From: Mycolicibacterium komossense
GTDB lineage: Bacteria > Actinomycetota > Actinomycetes > Mycobacteriales > Mycobacteriaceae
Length of the DNA stretch: 64,000 nt
Assembly (NCBI RefSeq): GCF_025822605.1
Contig: NZ_JACKTY010000040.1
Coordinates: forward strand, 98,080 to 162,079
Direction of reading: 5' to 3'
Positions 1 to 9,212 of this stretch are shown here, one piece after another (the stretch's first letter is position 1; the number at the start of each line of letters is the position of its first letter). The translations under genes were made by a program, and so were the position numbers. The notes beneath the pieces are model-generated. The model had not been told where the DNA came from, made no database searches, and saw nothing but the letters and a program-made list of their open reading frames with translations.

Positions 1-245
1 CCACCGATCCCCTCGATCGTCTCGACGGCACTGCCGTCGATCGAGACCGCCAGGGTCAGGCAGCTGACCACGCGTTCGTCGTCGACGGTGACCGTGCAGG
101 CGCCGCACAACCCGTGATCGCAGCCCTTCTTGGTGCCGGTCAGGTGCAGCCGCTCCCGGAGCAGATCCAGCAGCGTCGATCGGACGTCGATCGCCACCGT
201 CTGCGGCATTCCGTTGATAGTCAAGGCGATCACGTGCTCACTCAT
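1..245 (-). CDS. 2Fe-2S subunit of a xanthine-dehydrogenase/CO-dehydrogenase-type molybdenum hydroxylase (partial)
   Basis: This is the N-terminal 81 residues of the small iron-sulfur subunit, cut by the window edge. It starts MSEHVIALTING and has the plant-type ferredoxin cluster motif C42-x4-C47-G-x-C50, followed by C62. In this family the subunit passes electrons from the molybdenum site through 2Fe-2S clusters to FAD. The second, all-helical 2Fe-2S domain should lie beyond the edge. Its ATG overlaps the stop of the MoCo subunit by four bases (ATGA), so the two are translationally coupled. No FAD (CoxM-type) subunit is visible. It could be further downstream, outside the window. Confidence 0.93.
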   Translation of the reverse strand, partial: MSEHVIALTINGMPQTVAIDVRSTLLDLLRERLHLTGTKKGCDHGLCGACTVTVDDERVVSCLTLAVSIDGSAVETIEGIG

Positions 246-2560
246 CGGGGACCTCCAGACGCGGGACTGTCGTCGAACGGCTTCATCAGGCTCTCCAGCG
301 TGATCGGTAGGTCCCGCAACCGCTTCCCGGTCGCGTGGAAGATCGCATTGGCAATGGCCGCAGGCACCCCGCACGTGCCGATCTCGCCGATGCCGCGGAC
401 GCCGATCGGGTCGAGTTCGAAATCCGGCACATCGACGAAGCTGATCTCGAATTCCGGCCGATCGGCGTGAGTCGGCAGGTAGTACTCGCCGATCAGCTGG
501 GCAGTGTGCGAATCGTAGGGCACCTGTTCGAGCAGCGCCATGCCGAGACCGAAAGTGATACCGCCCATCACCTGATTGCGGGCCAGCTTCGGGTTCAGGA
601 CCCGCCCGCAGTCCAGCACCGCCACCCACCGCGACACGCTGGCCCGCCCGATCTCCTCATCGACCTCGACCTCACAGAAGTGCGCGCCGAACGACTGGGA
701 CACCGGCCCGTCTTCGTCGGCGCCGCCGCTGGTGGCGGTGAAGTTCAGCGTCTCCAGGTCCTGCGGCTTTCGGCGCGCCAACCAGTCGGCGACGGCCATC
801 GCCGGACCTGTGCCGTCGATGCGGGCGACGATCCCGTCGCGCACCGTCAAGGACGATGAATCGCATTGCCCGAATACCGATTCCGGATCCCTTACGACGA
901 GTTCGAGAAGCCGGGACCGCCACTGGACAGCCGCGGCGAACACCGCAGAGCCGACCGTGGCCGTGGTCTGTGAGGCGCCGCTGTACGGCGCGTCCGGGAA
1001 ATACGAGTCACCCGAGGCGAAGTCGACCTGGTCGAGCACCAGACCGGCCGCATCGGCAGCCACCTGGGTCATCACGGTGCGCACTCCGTTGCCGACCTCG
1101 TGAGTCGCGGAGGCGAACCGAACCGGTCCGGAGGTGTCGGTGCCGACGCGGCACCCGGCGGCCATCCGGCGGCCGGGATAGGTGGCCGTCGCCATCCCCC
1201 ATCCGATCCGGACCCCGTCGCGGGTCAGTGACCGTGGCGCCATCGGTCGCTCGGCCCAGCCGAAGCGTTCGGCACCCTGCAGATAGCACTCACGCAGATG
1301 CTTACCCGACCAGGCCCGGCCACTGGCCTGGTCGCGGTCGGTGTCGTTGCGCAGCCGGAGCTCCAGCGGATCGATGCCCGCCGCGTAGGCCAGTTCGTCC
1401 ATCGCGACTTCGAGGGCGAACAGACCCGGCGCCTCACCGGGACCGCGCATGAAACACGGTGTCGGCGCATTGATCCTGGCGACAGTGTGGGAGACCACCA
1501 GTCGTGGCGACTCGTACAGGAAGCGGGCCGACAGTCCCGTGGGTTCACAGAAATGGGCGACCGTGGAGGTCTCGGTCAGCGTGTGCTGCTCCGTGCTCTC
1601 GATGCGCGCCTTTTCATCGGCCACCAGACTCAGCTGCTGCTCGGTGCGGGGCCGGTGCCCGGTCGAGGAGAACATCTGGTCGCGGGTGAGGACCAGTTTG
1701 ACCGGGCGACGCACCTGCCTGGCGGCCACCGCGCAGAGCGCCACGTGCATCCAGAGGAAGCTCTTGGAGCCGAACGCTCCGCCCACGAGGGGTGCCAGGA
1801 TTCGGATGTCGGTTTCCGGGATGTCCAGGTAGGCAGCCAATGCCGTGCGCTCACCGGTGATCCAGCGGGTGGTGTCGTGCACGGTCAGAACGTCGCCGTC
1901 CCACCGGCAGATCGCCGCGGACAGTTCGATCGGGTAGTGCGCGTTGACCGCTGTGGTGTAACGCGCGGACACGGAGAACGCACCCGCAGGCACGTCGCCG
2001 CCGCCGCGGTGGTCCTGCAGTTTCTCTTCCTCGAGCTTGACGAAGTGATCCGGCCGGTAGGCACCGTGGCGGATCTGGCCGTCCTTCTCGTCGGGCGGGA
2101 CCGGTTGGGACAGCACGTCCCCGGCCGAAAGCTGTGGCGCCGCAGGCTCATACGTCAGCTCGAACAGGGTGGCCGCGAACGCGGCGTTCTCCATCGTGTC
2201 GGCCACCACCAGCGCCATATGCTGCCCGACGTGCTGGACGGTGAGATCCGACAGCGGTGGCCGGCGTTCCACTGGCAGGTCATAGGTCAGTGACCGCGGT
2301 GGGGGCTGCAGCGGTGGGCAGTTCAGTGGGGTCAGCACCGTCAGCACTCCGGGTGCGGCGGCAGCGGCTTCGGTACCGGCGATCAGCGATTCCCGGGTGA
2401 CGCGTCCGTGCGGGATCTCCGACTGCACCAGCGCGGCATAGGACAGGCCCGGCAGGTCCACGTCGGCGGTGTAGACCGCGCGCCCGGTCACCTTGTCCAC
2501 GCCCTCGACGCGGTTGACCGGCTTGCCGACCGCATCGGCGCGTTGCGTCATCGACGTCAT
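242..2560 (-). CDS. Molybdopterin-binding (large) subunit of xanthine-dehydrogenase-family hydroxylase
   Basis: The 772-residue product has the family's a/b-hammerhead N-terminus (AVYTADVDLPG, about residues 29-39) and the molybdenum-cofactor domain. Visible MoCo-site motifs are GGAFGSKSF, MRGPGEAPG and, near the C-terminus, GIGEIGTCG, where the Glu corresponds to the catalytic base. Enzymes of this family hydroxylate carbons next to ring nitrogens in purines, pyridines and quinolines, or oxidise aldehydes or CO. I chose the ATG at 2560 because GAAGG lies 8 bases upstream; an in-frame ATG at 2599 has no clear ribosome site. It sits downstream of a 2,6-dihydroxypyridine-monooxygenase-like gene and is coupled to the 2Fe-2S gene, which favours an N-heterocycle substrate over CO. 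The substrate is inferred. Confidence 0.92.
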   Translation of the reverse strand: MTSMTQRADAVGKPVNRVEGVDKVTGRAVYTADVDLPGLSYAALVQSEIPHGRVTRESLIAGTEAAAAAPGVLTVLTPLNCPPLQPPPRSLTYDLPVERRPPLSDLTVQHVGQHMALVVADTMENAAFAATLFELTYEPAAPQLSAGDVLSQPVPPDEKDGQIRHGAYRPDHFVKLEEEKLQDHRGGGDVPAGAFSVSARYTTAVNAHYPIELSAAICRWDGDVLTVHDTTRWITGERTALAAYLDIPETDIRILAPLVGGAFGSKSFLWMHVALCAVAARQVRRPVKLVLTRDQMFSSTGHRPRTEQQLSLVADEKARIESTEQHTLTETSTVAHFCEPTGLSARFLYESPRLVVSHTVARINAPTPCFMRGPGEAPGLFALEVAMDELAYAAGIDPLELRLRNDTDRDQASGRAWSGKHLRECYLQGAERFGWAERPMAPRSLTRDGVRIGWGMATATYPGRRMAAGCRVGTDTSGPVRFASATHEVGNGVRTVMTQVAADAAGLVLDQVDFASGDSYFPDAPYSGASQTTATVGSAVFAAAVQWRSRLLELVVRDPESVFGQCDSSSLTVRDGIVARIDGTGPAMAVADWLARRKPQDLETLNFTATSGGADEDGPVSQSFGAHFCEVEVDEEIGRASVSRWVAVLDCGRVLNPKLARNQVMGGITFGLGMALLEQVPYDSHTAQLIGEYYLPTHADRPEFEISFVDVPDFELDPIGVRGIGEIGTCGVPAAIANAIFHATGKRLRDLPITLESLMKPFDDSPASGGPR

Positions 2561-2608
2561 CGCACCACCTTCGTCCATGCCGAGACCCGGTGTCGACACT
2601 GCTGACCG

Positions 2609-2656
2609 CCAGCACCACTACCTGCCAGCACTACTACCTGCCAGCACTACGACCTG
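2609..2656. repeat. Three tandem 16-bp repeats across the end of the flavin monooxygenase gene
   Basis: Three adjacent 16-bp units (2609-2624, 2625-2640, 2641-2656) follow the pattern CCAGCACTACTACCTG with one or two substitutions each. A partial fourth CCAGC follows. The TAG stop of the minus-strand monooxygenase (2649-2647) lies inside the third unit. The array therefore fills the gap between the monooxygenase and the molybdenum hydroxylase. The unit length is not a multiple of three, so copy changes alter spacing without moving the reading frame upstream of the stop. Confidence 0.85.
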
Positions 2657-3816
2657 CCAGCCGGAAGTGCCAGCCGGGTGAGGAAGTCCGGTCCGGTGTT
2701 ACCGAGCCGGGACTGGGCCGCCATCCTGACCCCCGAACGGGCCACCCCGATCAGGTGGCTCAGCCGCTGGTGCTCGAAGTGCTCCAGCAGTCGCACCGGG
2801 AGGTCGTCGCCCGGCGACCAACGCGCCAACGCGTGTGCCAGGGCGGCGGCGTCCCCGAGTGCTTTCGAAGTCCCCGACGCGGTATGGGGCCGGACGGTGC
2901 CTGCCGCATCCCCGATCAGGGCGGCCCGGCCGGCGACCATCGCCGCCGGTGCGCGGTCGAAGACCGGCTGCAGGAACACCGTCGAATGCTGTACCAGGGC
3001 CCCGAATTGGGGAGGCAACGCCTCCCGCGCCAAGTCAACCAGAGCAGAACTGTTCTCCGCCGTGAGCTCACCGGGCGGCAGGAAGTTCTCGAACTGTCGC
3101 CCCGACGTACCGGTCAGCAACGTCGCGACGGCGCTGGCAGGGGTATTGACGTACCAGACCCAGTTCACCCGACGGGCGCCCCGGTCGAGTTGGCCGTCCG
3201 CACCGGGAACGAGATAGCAGAGCATCTGCATCCCCGGCACACCGAAGAGGGTGAACCGCTCGGCCAGCAGCTCGCGGAGCTCGTCAGGCAGCCCCGATTC
3301 GGGCTCGAGTCCACGGAATGCGACGTAACCGCTGTAGGTGATGTACCCCGGGATGCCCAACAGTGTCCTGGTGGTGGACCCCACGCCGTCCGCACCCACC
3401 AGGAAGTCACCGCGTGCGCTGGAACCATCCGCGAACGTGGCGGTCACGTGGTCGCTGTCGACCACCACCTGCTGCAGCGAGCTGTCGAGCCGATAGCAGG
3501 CGTCGGACAGCGGCGTGCGAAACGCGTGAAACAGCGTGTCCCATGCGGTCATCCACTGCGGGGCCCGATAGCGGGTGGTCCTGCCGTCGTGGTGCAGTTG
3601 TTGCCGCTCCTGCAGTTCGACGCTGACCGATGGGACCGAGATACCCAGGCGGGCGAGGAGTTCCTCGACCTCGGGCTGCATGACGATCCCCGCGCCGCGC
3701 GGTTGGGTGCGGTCGACGGAGCGCTCGTAGACCGCGACGTCGGCGCCGATGGTCCGGAGTTCGTGGGCGGCCGCGAGACCGCCCACCGAACCGCCGATCA
3801 CCAGTGCTTTGGTCAC
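2647..3816 (-). CDS. FAD-dependent monooxygenase, 2,6-dihydroxypyridine 3-monooxygenase-like
   Basis: The 389-residue flavoprotein hydroxylase starts GTG at 3816, overlapping the stop of the ABC ATPase (GTGA). The N-terminus VIGGSVGGLAAAHELR is the GxGxxG dinucleotide fold. A DG-type motif (FLVGADGVGS) and the second FAD motif (AALIGDAAGTVRPHTASG) follow in the group A monooxygenase order. The spacing and the RPHTASG stretch resemble the dihydroxypyridine monooxygenase of Arthrobacter nicotine catabolism more than phenol hydroxylases. Its place between a transporter and a molybdenum hydroxylase suggests ring hydroxylation of an imported heterocycle. The stop codon lies inside a 16-bp tandem repeat. 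A paralogue lies at 12159-13349. Confidence 0.88.
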   Translation of the reverse strand: MTKALVIGGSVGGLAAAHELRTIGADVAVYERSVDRTQPRGAGIVMQPEVEELLARLGISVPSVSVELQERQQLHHDGRTTRYRAPQWMTAWDTLFHAFRTPLSDACYRLDSSLQQVVVDSDHVTATFADGSSARGDFLVGADGVGSTTRTLLGIPGYITYSGYVAFRGLEPESGLPDELRELLAERFTLFGVPGMQMLCYLVPGADGQLDRGARRVNWVWYVNTPASAVATLLTGTSGRQFENFLPPGELTAENSSALVDLAREALPPQFGALVQHSTVFLQPVFDRAPAAMVAGRAALIGDAAGTVRPHTASGTSKALGDAAALAHALARWSPGDDLPVRLLEHFEHQRLSHLIGVARSGVRMAAQSRLGNTGPDFLTRLALPAGRS

Positions 3817-4562
3817 GCTGCCGCCGCTTCCAGGGTTTCGAAGCGGGCCAGCACCTCCGCCTGCATCAGCGCGACATCGGGGTCGGATGCGCGCCGCGGC
3901 CGGGGCAGGTCCACCTCGATGGTTTCGTGGATGCGCCCGCCAGGGGCCAGCACCACGATCCGGTCGGACAGCTGGACAGCCTCGGTGACATCGTGTGTCA
4001 CGAACATCACGGTGCGGCGGGACTCCAGCCAGATCCGCTCCAGATGCTCGCGCAGGTTGCGTGACGTCATGGCGTCGAGGTGGCTGAAGGGCTCGTCCAT
4101 CAGCAGTACGTCGGGTTCGACGGCGAAGGCACGCGCGATGCCGATCCGCTGCTGCTGTCCACCGGAGAGCTGCGACGGGTACCGGTCCCCGACATGCGCC
4201 AGCCCGACCAGATCCAGGTAGTGCCTGGCCCGTGCCTCCCAGCCGCTGCGCTCGCGCTGGACAAACCCGAGATTCTGCATCACGGTGCGCCACGGCAACA
4301 GCCGGGGATCCTGAAACACATAACCCACGTGCGCTTTTGGTCCGGCCGGGTCATCGCCGCGAAGTGCAACGGAGCCGCCGGAATGCGGTTCGATACCCGC
4401 GACGATGTTGAGCAGTGTGCTTTTGCCGCTGCCCGATGGGCCGACGATGGACACGAACTGCTCACCTTCGATGGTGAGGTCGATCCCGTCGAGCACCCGA
4501 GTCTGGTTACCCCGGGCGTCGTGATAGGTCTTGACGAGTCCGTCGATGACAATGGAGGCCAT
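3813..4562 (-). CDS. ABC transporter ATP-binding protein, nitrate/sulfonate/taurine (SsuB/TauB) family
   Basis: This 249-residue ATPase has Walker A GPSGSGKST (about residues 41-49), Q-loop VFQDPRLLPW, signature LSGGQQQRIGIARA, Walker B VLLMDEP and the switch histidine in VTHDVTEA. A ribosome site GAAAGGA precedes the ATG at 4562. It drives the two permeases encoded just upstream (38-bp gap), together with the lipoprotein binding protein. SsuB-like systems import small anionic or aromatic molecules; here the neighbours point to an aromatic or heterocyclic substrate. Confidence 0.95.
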   Translation of the reverse strand: MASIVIDGLVKTYHDARGNQTRVLDGIDLTIEGEQFVSIVGPSGSGKSTLLNIVAGIEPHSGGSVALRGDDPAGPKAHVGYVFQDPRLLPWRTVMQNLGFVQRERSGWEARARHYLDLVGLAHVGDRYPSQLSGGQQQRIGIARAFAVEPDVLLMDEPFSHLDAMTSRNLREHLERIWLESRRTVMFVTHDVTEAVQLSDRIVVLAPGGRIHETIEVDLPRPRRASDPDVALMQAEVLARFETLEAAAA

Positions 4563-4600
4563 GGTGGAATCCTTTCAGTAGATGGGGTTCGGCGCAGGGA

Positions 4601-5374
4601 TCAGGCTTGACGCCAACGGGTTACGTGCTTCTCCAGCAGGCCGAGCGCCTGGTTGACGATGATCAGGAACGCGATGAACAGCAGTACCCAGGCGAGGAAG
4701 CCGTCGAGTTGGTTGGCGTCATACCAGTACCGTGCCCGCCAGCCGACTCCGGAGGTGGAGCCGAACCATTCGGCCAGCAGTAGCCCGTTCCAGGCACTCA
4801 TGATCGCGAACCGCACCGCGGCGATCGTCGAGCCGGCCACCGCGGGGGCGATGATCTGTCTCAGCACCCCGAGCCGACCGACGCCGAAGGCGCGGGCCAT
4901 CAGGATGGTTTCCGCTGGAATCGCGCGGACCGCCTTCGCGATGTTGACGATGACGAACGGCACACCGGACAGGAACACCGTTGTCACCGGAGTGAGCCAG
5001 CCGAAGCCAAACCACATGGTGGTCAACAACGCCCAGATGACGGCCGGGATCGCCAGGCCCGCCATCGTCAGGTCGGTCAGCGCGTAGTCCGCCACGTGGG
5101 ACAGGCCCATCGCCACCCCGAGGACCGCACCGACCACCAGCGCGGCCACCAGGCCGAGCACGAACCGGTTCATGCTGACAGCCAGGTTGGGCAGGAGTTC
5201 GCCGTTCGCACTCTCCGATCCCAGCCGGCCGAAGGTGTCGGCCAGCGAGGGCACCCGGTGCCCGAACACCACGGCGAGTTGCCACAGCGCCAGCATCGTC
5301 ACCACCGATGTCGACCAGGCCACGCCGGAGGTGAGCATGGCCGTGCTCCGACGGCGGGTAGCGATGATTGTCAT
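4601..5374 (-). CDS. ABC transporter permease (SsuC/TauC-like)
   Basis: A 257-residue polytopic membrane protein of the BPD-transporter inner-membrane family, with about six hydrophobic segments. The EAA loop reads RAIPAETILMARAFGVGRLG (about residues 153-172). I placed the start at the ATG at 5374, six codons inside the longest frame, because GAAAGGAACTGGT precedes it and it overlaps the upstream permease stop (ATGA). It forms the membrane channel with the second permease at 5371-6192. Confidence 0.93.
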   Translation of the reverse strand: MTIIATRRRSTAMLTSGVAWSTSVVTMLALWQLAVVFGHRVPSLADTFGRLGSESANGELLPNLAVSMNRFVLGLVAALVVGAVLGVAMGLSHVADYALTDLTMAGLAIPAVIWALLTTMWFGFGWLTPVTTVFLSGVPFVIVNIAKAVRAIPAETILMARAFGVGRLGVLRQIIAPAVAGSTIAAVRFAIMSAWNGLLLAEWFGSTSGVGWRARYWYDANQLDGFLAWVLLFIAFLIIVNQALGLLEKHVTRWRQA

Positions 5375-6192
5375 ACCAGTTCCTTTCTCCACGCGAAGAG
5401 ACGGTGTTCAAGGGAGACCAACCCGCGCTCGATCAGGATCATCACGACCACGAAGAGCAAGGTCCACGCGAGCATGTCGTCGACCTGGAACTCCTGATAG
5501 GCCTTGCGGATCATGAAGCCGACGCCGTTCTGCGCGCCGAACACCTCGGTCAGCGCCTCGACCTTCCAGGCCATCGCGAATCCGTACCGGACACCGACCA
5601 GGACGAACGCGCTCACCGCGGGGAGATACACGTGGCGCAACACGTCGCGCGGCGTCCGTTCGAAGGCCGTGCACATCCGCAGCAGGCCGCCGTCGACCGA
5701 TCGCACTCCTTCGGCCACGTTGATCGCGATGAACGGAACCGCGACCAGCGCCGAGACCACAATCGGTCCGGCTGGACCGACCCCGAAGATCACCAGCGCG
5801 AAGACGGCGTAGGTGAGGCCGGGCACGTTGCCGAGGACGAACATGGGCAGCGAAAGGTACGAATTCATGAAATCGCTTCGGCCCATCAAGAATCCGAACG
5901 GCAGCCCGGCGAGCACCGCGATGGCGAAACCGGCTCCGATCTTGGCCAGGGTGGTGGCAAAGTTACCGACCGCCTCCCCGGTCATGACGATGTCGACGAC
6001 CCGGGTGAAGACCTCCAGCGGTCGGGGCACGATGTTGTCGTCGACGATGGCGGCGGCCGCGGCCCACGCCAGCACGGCCGCTGTCAGTGCGGCCAGCGAG
6101 ACCACCCGCCGGACCGCATGTTCGTTACGCCGCTTCGGCGACGGAACAGGCTGCGGTGCAGCAACTTCGGAGGGCAGCGTGCCCGTACTCAT
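5371..6192 (-). CDS. ABC transporter permease (SsuC/TauC-like), second subunit
   Basis: A 273-residue membrane permease starting MSTGTLPSEVAAPQ. Several membrane spans surround an EAA-type loop with GVRSVDGGLLRMCTAF. The ATG at 6192 shares bases with the stop of the substrate-binding protein (TGATG), and its stop overlaps the next permease (ATGA). Two different permeases in one SsuABC-like system imply a heterodimeric channel. SsuC/TauC transporters more often use a homodimer. Confidence 0.93.
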   Translation of the reverse strand: MSTGTLPSEVAAPQPVPSPKRRNEHAVRRVVSLAALTAAVLAWAAAAAIVDDNIVPRPLEVFTRVVDIVMTGEAVGNFATTLAKIGAGFAIAVLAGLPFGFLMGRSDFMNSYLSLPMFVLGNVPGLTYAVFALVIFGVGPAGPIVVSALVAVPFIAINVAEGVRSVDGGLLRMCTAFERTPRDVLRHVYLPAVSAFVLVGVRYGFAMAWKVEALTEVFGAQNGVGFMIRKAYQEFQVDDMLAWTLLFVVVMILIERGLVSLEHRLFAWRKELV

Positions 6193-7244
6193 CAGTTGGT
6201 CCTCTCGGTGGGCAGGAATCGTGGGTCGGCCACGCCGTCGCCGATGACGTGGGTCTGCCGCATCAGGTCGAAGATGGAGGCCTCGTCGTCGGCCCACTTC
6301 CGGTCGAAACGCACTTCGTCGACCACCCAGTCGTGCTCGTCGATATAGGACTTGATGAAAGCGACGTCCTCGTCGGTGGCGACGGCGAAGTGTTGCGGGT
6401 AACGCTCGATGATCTCGTCGCGGTGAGCCTGCCACTCGGCCAGGCCGCGATCCCACAGGTCGAGGAACGCCGACACCTCACGCGGGTGAGTCTCGGCCCA
6501 ATCCTTGCGAGCCACAAAGACATTGCCCATCGGACCGTCATGGCCCGGTGCGTTGTACTCAGCGAACAGGTCGGCCGAGGATTTACCGTCGTAGAGCGGT
6601 CGGACGCTGCCCTGACGCAGTTCGTTCACCGACAGGTCCGGGTAGCAGATGCAGGCATCGATCTCGCCGCGCGCCAACAGCCCGGACAGATTCTGAATAT
6701 CGGCCACCACCAGGTCGACGTCGCCGCCGGTGAGATCCATCTCGTGCATCTGCTTGACCAGTGCGCTCCAGACCAGCGTTCCGGAGACGGTCGTGAAGAC
6801 CCCGAGCTTCTTGCCCTTGAGGTCGGCGGCCGAGGTCGCCGGGTCACCGGCCCGGACCATGATCCGGCTGCGCTCGGTGTTGTAGCGGCCGATGATGACC
6901 GTCTCCCGTTCGGTCTGCTCCTCCAGACCGGGCACCTCGAACGATGCCGTGGAGATGATGTCGGCGTGCCCGCCGGCGAAAAGCCCGAATTCGTCCCAGG
7001 TGGCGGACGTCTCGATGGTGATCCCCGTGTCGCGTTCGAAGTCCTCGACGATGCCTTCGTCGTTCATGAAGTCCCAGATCGGGTCGGGCGCGAAGGTGAA
7101 CCGGATGACCCCGTCCCTGGCGGCCCGGGACGAGGCGGGGCCACCAAGCCCGGCGCTGCACCCTGTCGTACCGGCGATGAGGGCGACCAGTGTCACCACC
7201 GACATCACCGCCTTGAACAGGTAATTTGGTTGCCTGAAACGCAC
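6192..7244 (-). CDS. ABC transporter substrate-binding lipoprotein (NMT1/SsuA-like)
   Basis: The 350-residue periplasmic binding protein begins at a GTG at 7244, which gives a compact lipoprotein signal: basic N-terminus, hydrophobic core VMSVVTLVALIAG and lipidation cysteine TTGC. GGGAG lies 7 bases upstream of this GTG. An upstream ATG at 7340 would add a long basic leader and is less likely. The mature part has the two-lobe SBP pattern (ATWDEFGLFAGGHADII, then DLKGKKLGVFTTVSG). It is first in the uptake operon, downstream of the regulator gene with a 142-bp gap that can hold its own promoter. Confidence 0.9.
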   Translation of the reverse strand: MRFRQPNYLFKAVMSVVTLVALIAGTTGCSAGLGGPASSRAARDGVIRFTFAPDPIWDFMNDEGIVEDFERDTGITIETSATWDEFGLFAGGHADIISTASFEVPGLEEQTERETVIIGRYNTERSRIMVRAGDPATSAADLKGKKLGVFTTVSGTLVWSALVKQMHEMDLTGGDVDLVVADIQNLSGLLARGEIDACICYPDLSVNELRQGSVRPLYDGKSSADLFAEYNAPGHDGPMGNVFVARKDWAETHPREVSAFLDLWDRGLAEWQAHRDEIIERYPQHFAVATDEDVAFIKSYIDEHDWVVDEVRFDRKWADDEASIFDLMRQTHVIGDGVADPRFLPTERTN

Positions 7245-7324
7245 GAGGCCGCTCCCGCTTTCATCGCAGTTGTGATCGCTGTCACTGATGCGGATCACCT
7301 TGCGCCGCCGGGGACGCAACCACA

Positions 7325-7369
7325 ATGTTCGCCGAGACATACATCTGCGTCGTGAATGTTCGGCTGAAC
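7325..7369. promoter_or_regulatory. Candidate regulator-binding repeats upstream of the uptake operon
   Basis: Two direct copies of AATGTTCG[CG]C lie at 7325-7334 and 7356-7365, 31 bp apart, which puts them on the same DNA face. The second is part of an inverted repeat GTTC-GGCT-GAAC (7358-7369). A GTTC/GAAC palindrome also occurs on the other side of the regulator gene at 9251-9265. I infer binding sites for the GAF/PucR regulator. No experiment supports this. Confidence 0.35.
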
Positions 7370-7386
7370 ACCGGAGCTCGATTGGC

Positions 7387-9192
7387 CTAGTTCAGCGAAG
7401 CGACATCCTGCACCGTCAGGGCCGCGCTGAACTGCAGCGTCACCGCGGGATCGGCCAGATCTGCGGAGCAGAGTTGTTCGATGCGGCGCAACCGTTGCGT
7501 GACGGTGTTCGGGTGGATGTGCAGCCTGCCCGCCGCCCGATTCCGGTCGTGCCGCGACGCGAAGTAGGTCCGTAAGGTCTGCACGAGGTCGGTGTGATGC
7601 AGGTCGTCGTAGTCGAGCACCGGACCGAGGGTGCGCCGGGCGAAGGCCACCAGTTGGGCCGGGTCCTCGAGTTGCAACAGCAGCCCGAGCACCCCCAGAT
7701 CACCCAGCTCCACAACGGTATTCGTGCGACCGGCCCGCACGGCGATGTCGAGCGCGCCCTTCGCGGTCCGGTACACCTCACCGTAGGAGGTCGCCGTATC
7801 CGCCGCCTGCGCCGAAACGGCCACCGTGGCATCGACCGTCCTGGACACCGCGCCGATCGCGCGTTGCACCAGATCGGCTGCGGCAGAACCTGATTCGTGC
7901 GACTCGTCGGTGATCGGCCACAGCGTGACGATATTGCCGCGGTGCATCGCGGCCAGCGGGCGCGGCTGGTAGGGCGCCACCAGGTCACCGACCAGGGACA
8001 GCGACCGTTGGTAGAGCCGGGTCTCGGCCGGTTCGCCGGACACGCTCAGCGCCCCGACGATCGCGACGTGCGGTCGGCTCAGATCGTGTCCGAGGCGGTG
8101 CGCGCGCTGCAGTACTTGTTCGGAGATCACCGCGCCGCTACCGAGCAGATCGGCCAACAGTTCACCGCGTAACCGATGCTCGACTTCGACGGCGGTCCCG
8201 ATCCGGAGCAATTCCAGCGATATCACGATGGATGCATGCTCGACGGCCCGCACCGCCACCGGATCGAGGTCAGTATCCCTGGCGGGGAACCAGATTCGAG
8301 CGGCGACATCATCGCTGAGCTTGGCGATCGCCACGCTGAACCGCCGGGTGGGGTCGGCGGCGCTGCCCACCGGGACCGGCGCCGAGGACTGCGGCGCGGC
8401 GATGTTCGCCGCCGCCCGCCACGCCGCATCGGGCAGTTCGCCGTCATTGCCGGCCTTGGCGAGAACAACGTTGCGGGAATCGTCGATGAGGACGGGCCTG
8501 CCGATCAGCTCGGCCAAGACCGCCGCGATACCGTCGAGACCGCCCGAACGGAGCGTCACCCCGAGTAGACGTTCGTGAATCTGCTCGGACCGCGTCAACG
8601 CGTCCCGCTGTTCGCGCAGCGACTCGTTGAGCTGGCGGAGTTGGTCGAGCCGGTGCGCCGATGTCAGGGCGATGGCCGCGTGGTTCGCCAGCAGGGTCAA
8701 CCGTTCGATCTCATAACCGGTGAACGTGTGCACCGGCGAGTAGTAGCCGTTGAGCGTGCCCAGGATCTCGTCGCCGGCGACCAGTGGCACGCAGACGATC
8801 GCGCGGTACCCCTGCTCGCGCGCGACACCACCCCATGGGGTGAACTCGGGCTCGGCGGTGATGTCACGGAAGGCGACCGGCTTGCCGCTGTGGAACGCCT
8901 GGCTCGACGGCGACCCGCTGTCCAGACGGACTGGCCGGTCGGTGTTCACCCGGTCTACGTACAGGGCGGACAGCCCGCTCCAACCCGTGATCACCAGGCT
9001 CTCGCCGGCCGCATCGGGGGTCAGCACCCCGCAGAAATCGAATCCCAGCAGTGTCCTGGCGGTATCGGCCACCAGGTCGAGTACCTGTTGCAGGTCGTTC
9101 TCCGAGGTGGCCGCGGCGCTGAGGGCACGCAGCGCAGTCAGCCATGTCAGCAGCTCCGCACCCGGCTGCCGGCCGGTATCCACTGAGGTCAC
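7387..9192 (-). CDS. GAF-domain PucR/CdaR-family transcriptional regulator
   Basis: The 601-residue regulator has an N-terminal GAF domain (about residues 15-180, LLGFDFCGVLTPDAAGES and later IVCVPLVAGDEILGTLNGYY). A helical linker and a degenerate GGDEF-like CdaR middle domain follow. The C-terminal PucR helix-turn-helix reads RAAGRLHIHPNTVTQRLRRI. Members usually activate catabolic operons when the GAF domain binds a small aromatic molecule. It sits between the leftward uptake genes and the rightward catabolic operon, so it probably controls both. The start is the ATG at 9192. Confidence 0.9.
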   Translation of the reverse strand: MTSVDTGRQPGAELLTWLTALRALSAAATSENDLQQVLDLVADTARTLLGFDFCGVLTPDAAGESLVITGWSGLSALYVDRVNTDRPVRLDSGSPSSQAFHSGKPVAFRDITAEPEFTPWGGVAREQGYRAIVCVPLVAGDEILGTLNGYYSPVHTFTGYEIERLTLLANHAAIALTSAHRLDQLRQLNESLREQRDALTRSEQIHERLLGVTLRSGGLDGIAAVLAELIGRPVLIDDSRNVVLAKAGNDGELPDAAWRAAANIAAPQSSAPVPVGSAADPTRRFSVAIAKLSDDVAARIWFPARDTDLDPVAVRAVEHASIVISLELLRIGTAVEVEHRLRGELLADLLGSGAVISEQVLQRAHRLGHDLSRPHVAIVGALSVSGEPAETRLYQRSLSLVGDLVAPYQPRPLAAMHRGNIVTLWPITDESHESGSAAADLVQRAIGAVSRTVDATVAVSAQAADTATSYGEVYRTAKGALDIAVRAGRTNTVVELGDLGVLGLLLQLEDPAQLVAFARRTLGPVLDYDDLHHTDLVQTLRTYFASRHDRNRAAGRLHIHPNTVTQRLRRIEQLCSADLADPAVTLQFSAALTVQDVASLN

Positions 9193-9212
9193 CTACTCAC
9201 TCTTCCACGCCA

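Noticed and set aside
2590..4221. 543-codon plus-strand frame over the monooxygenase and ATPase genes
   Set aside because: Both minus-strand genes show catalytic motifs and coupled starts; the plus frame lacks any domain.
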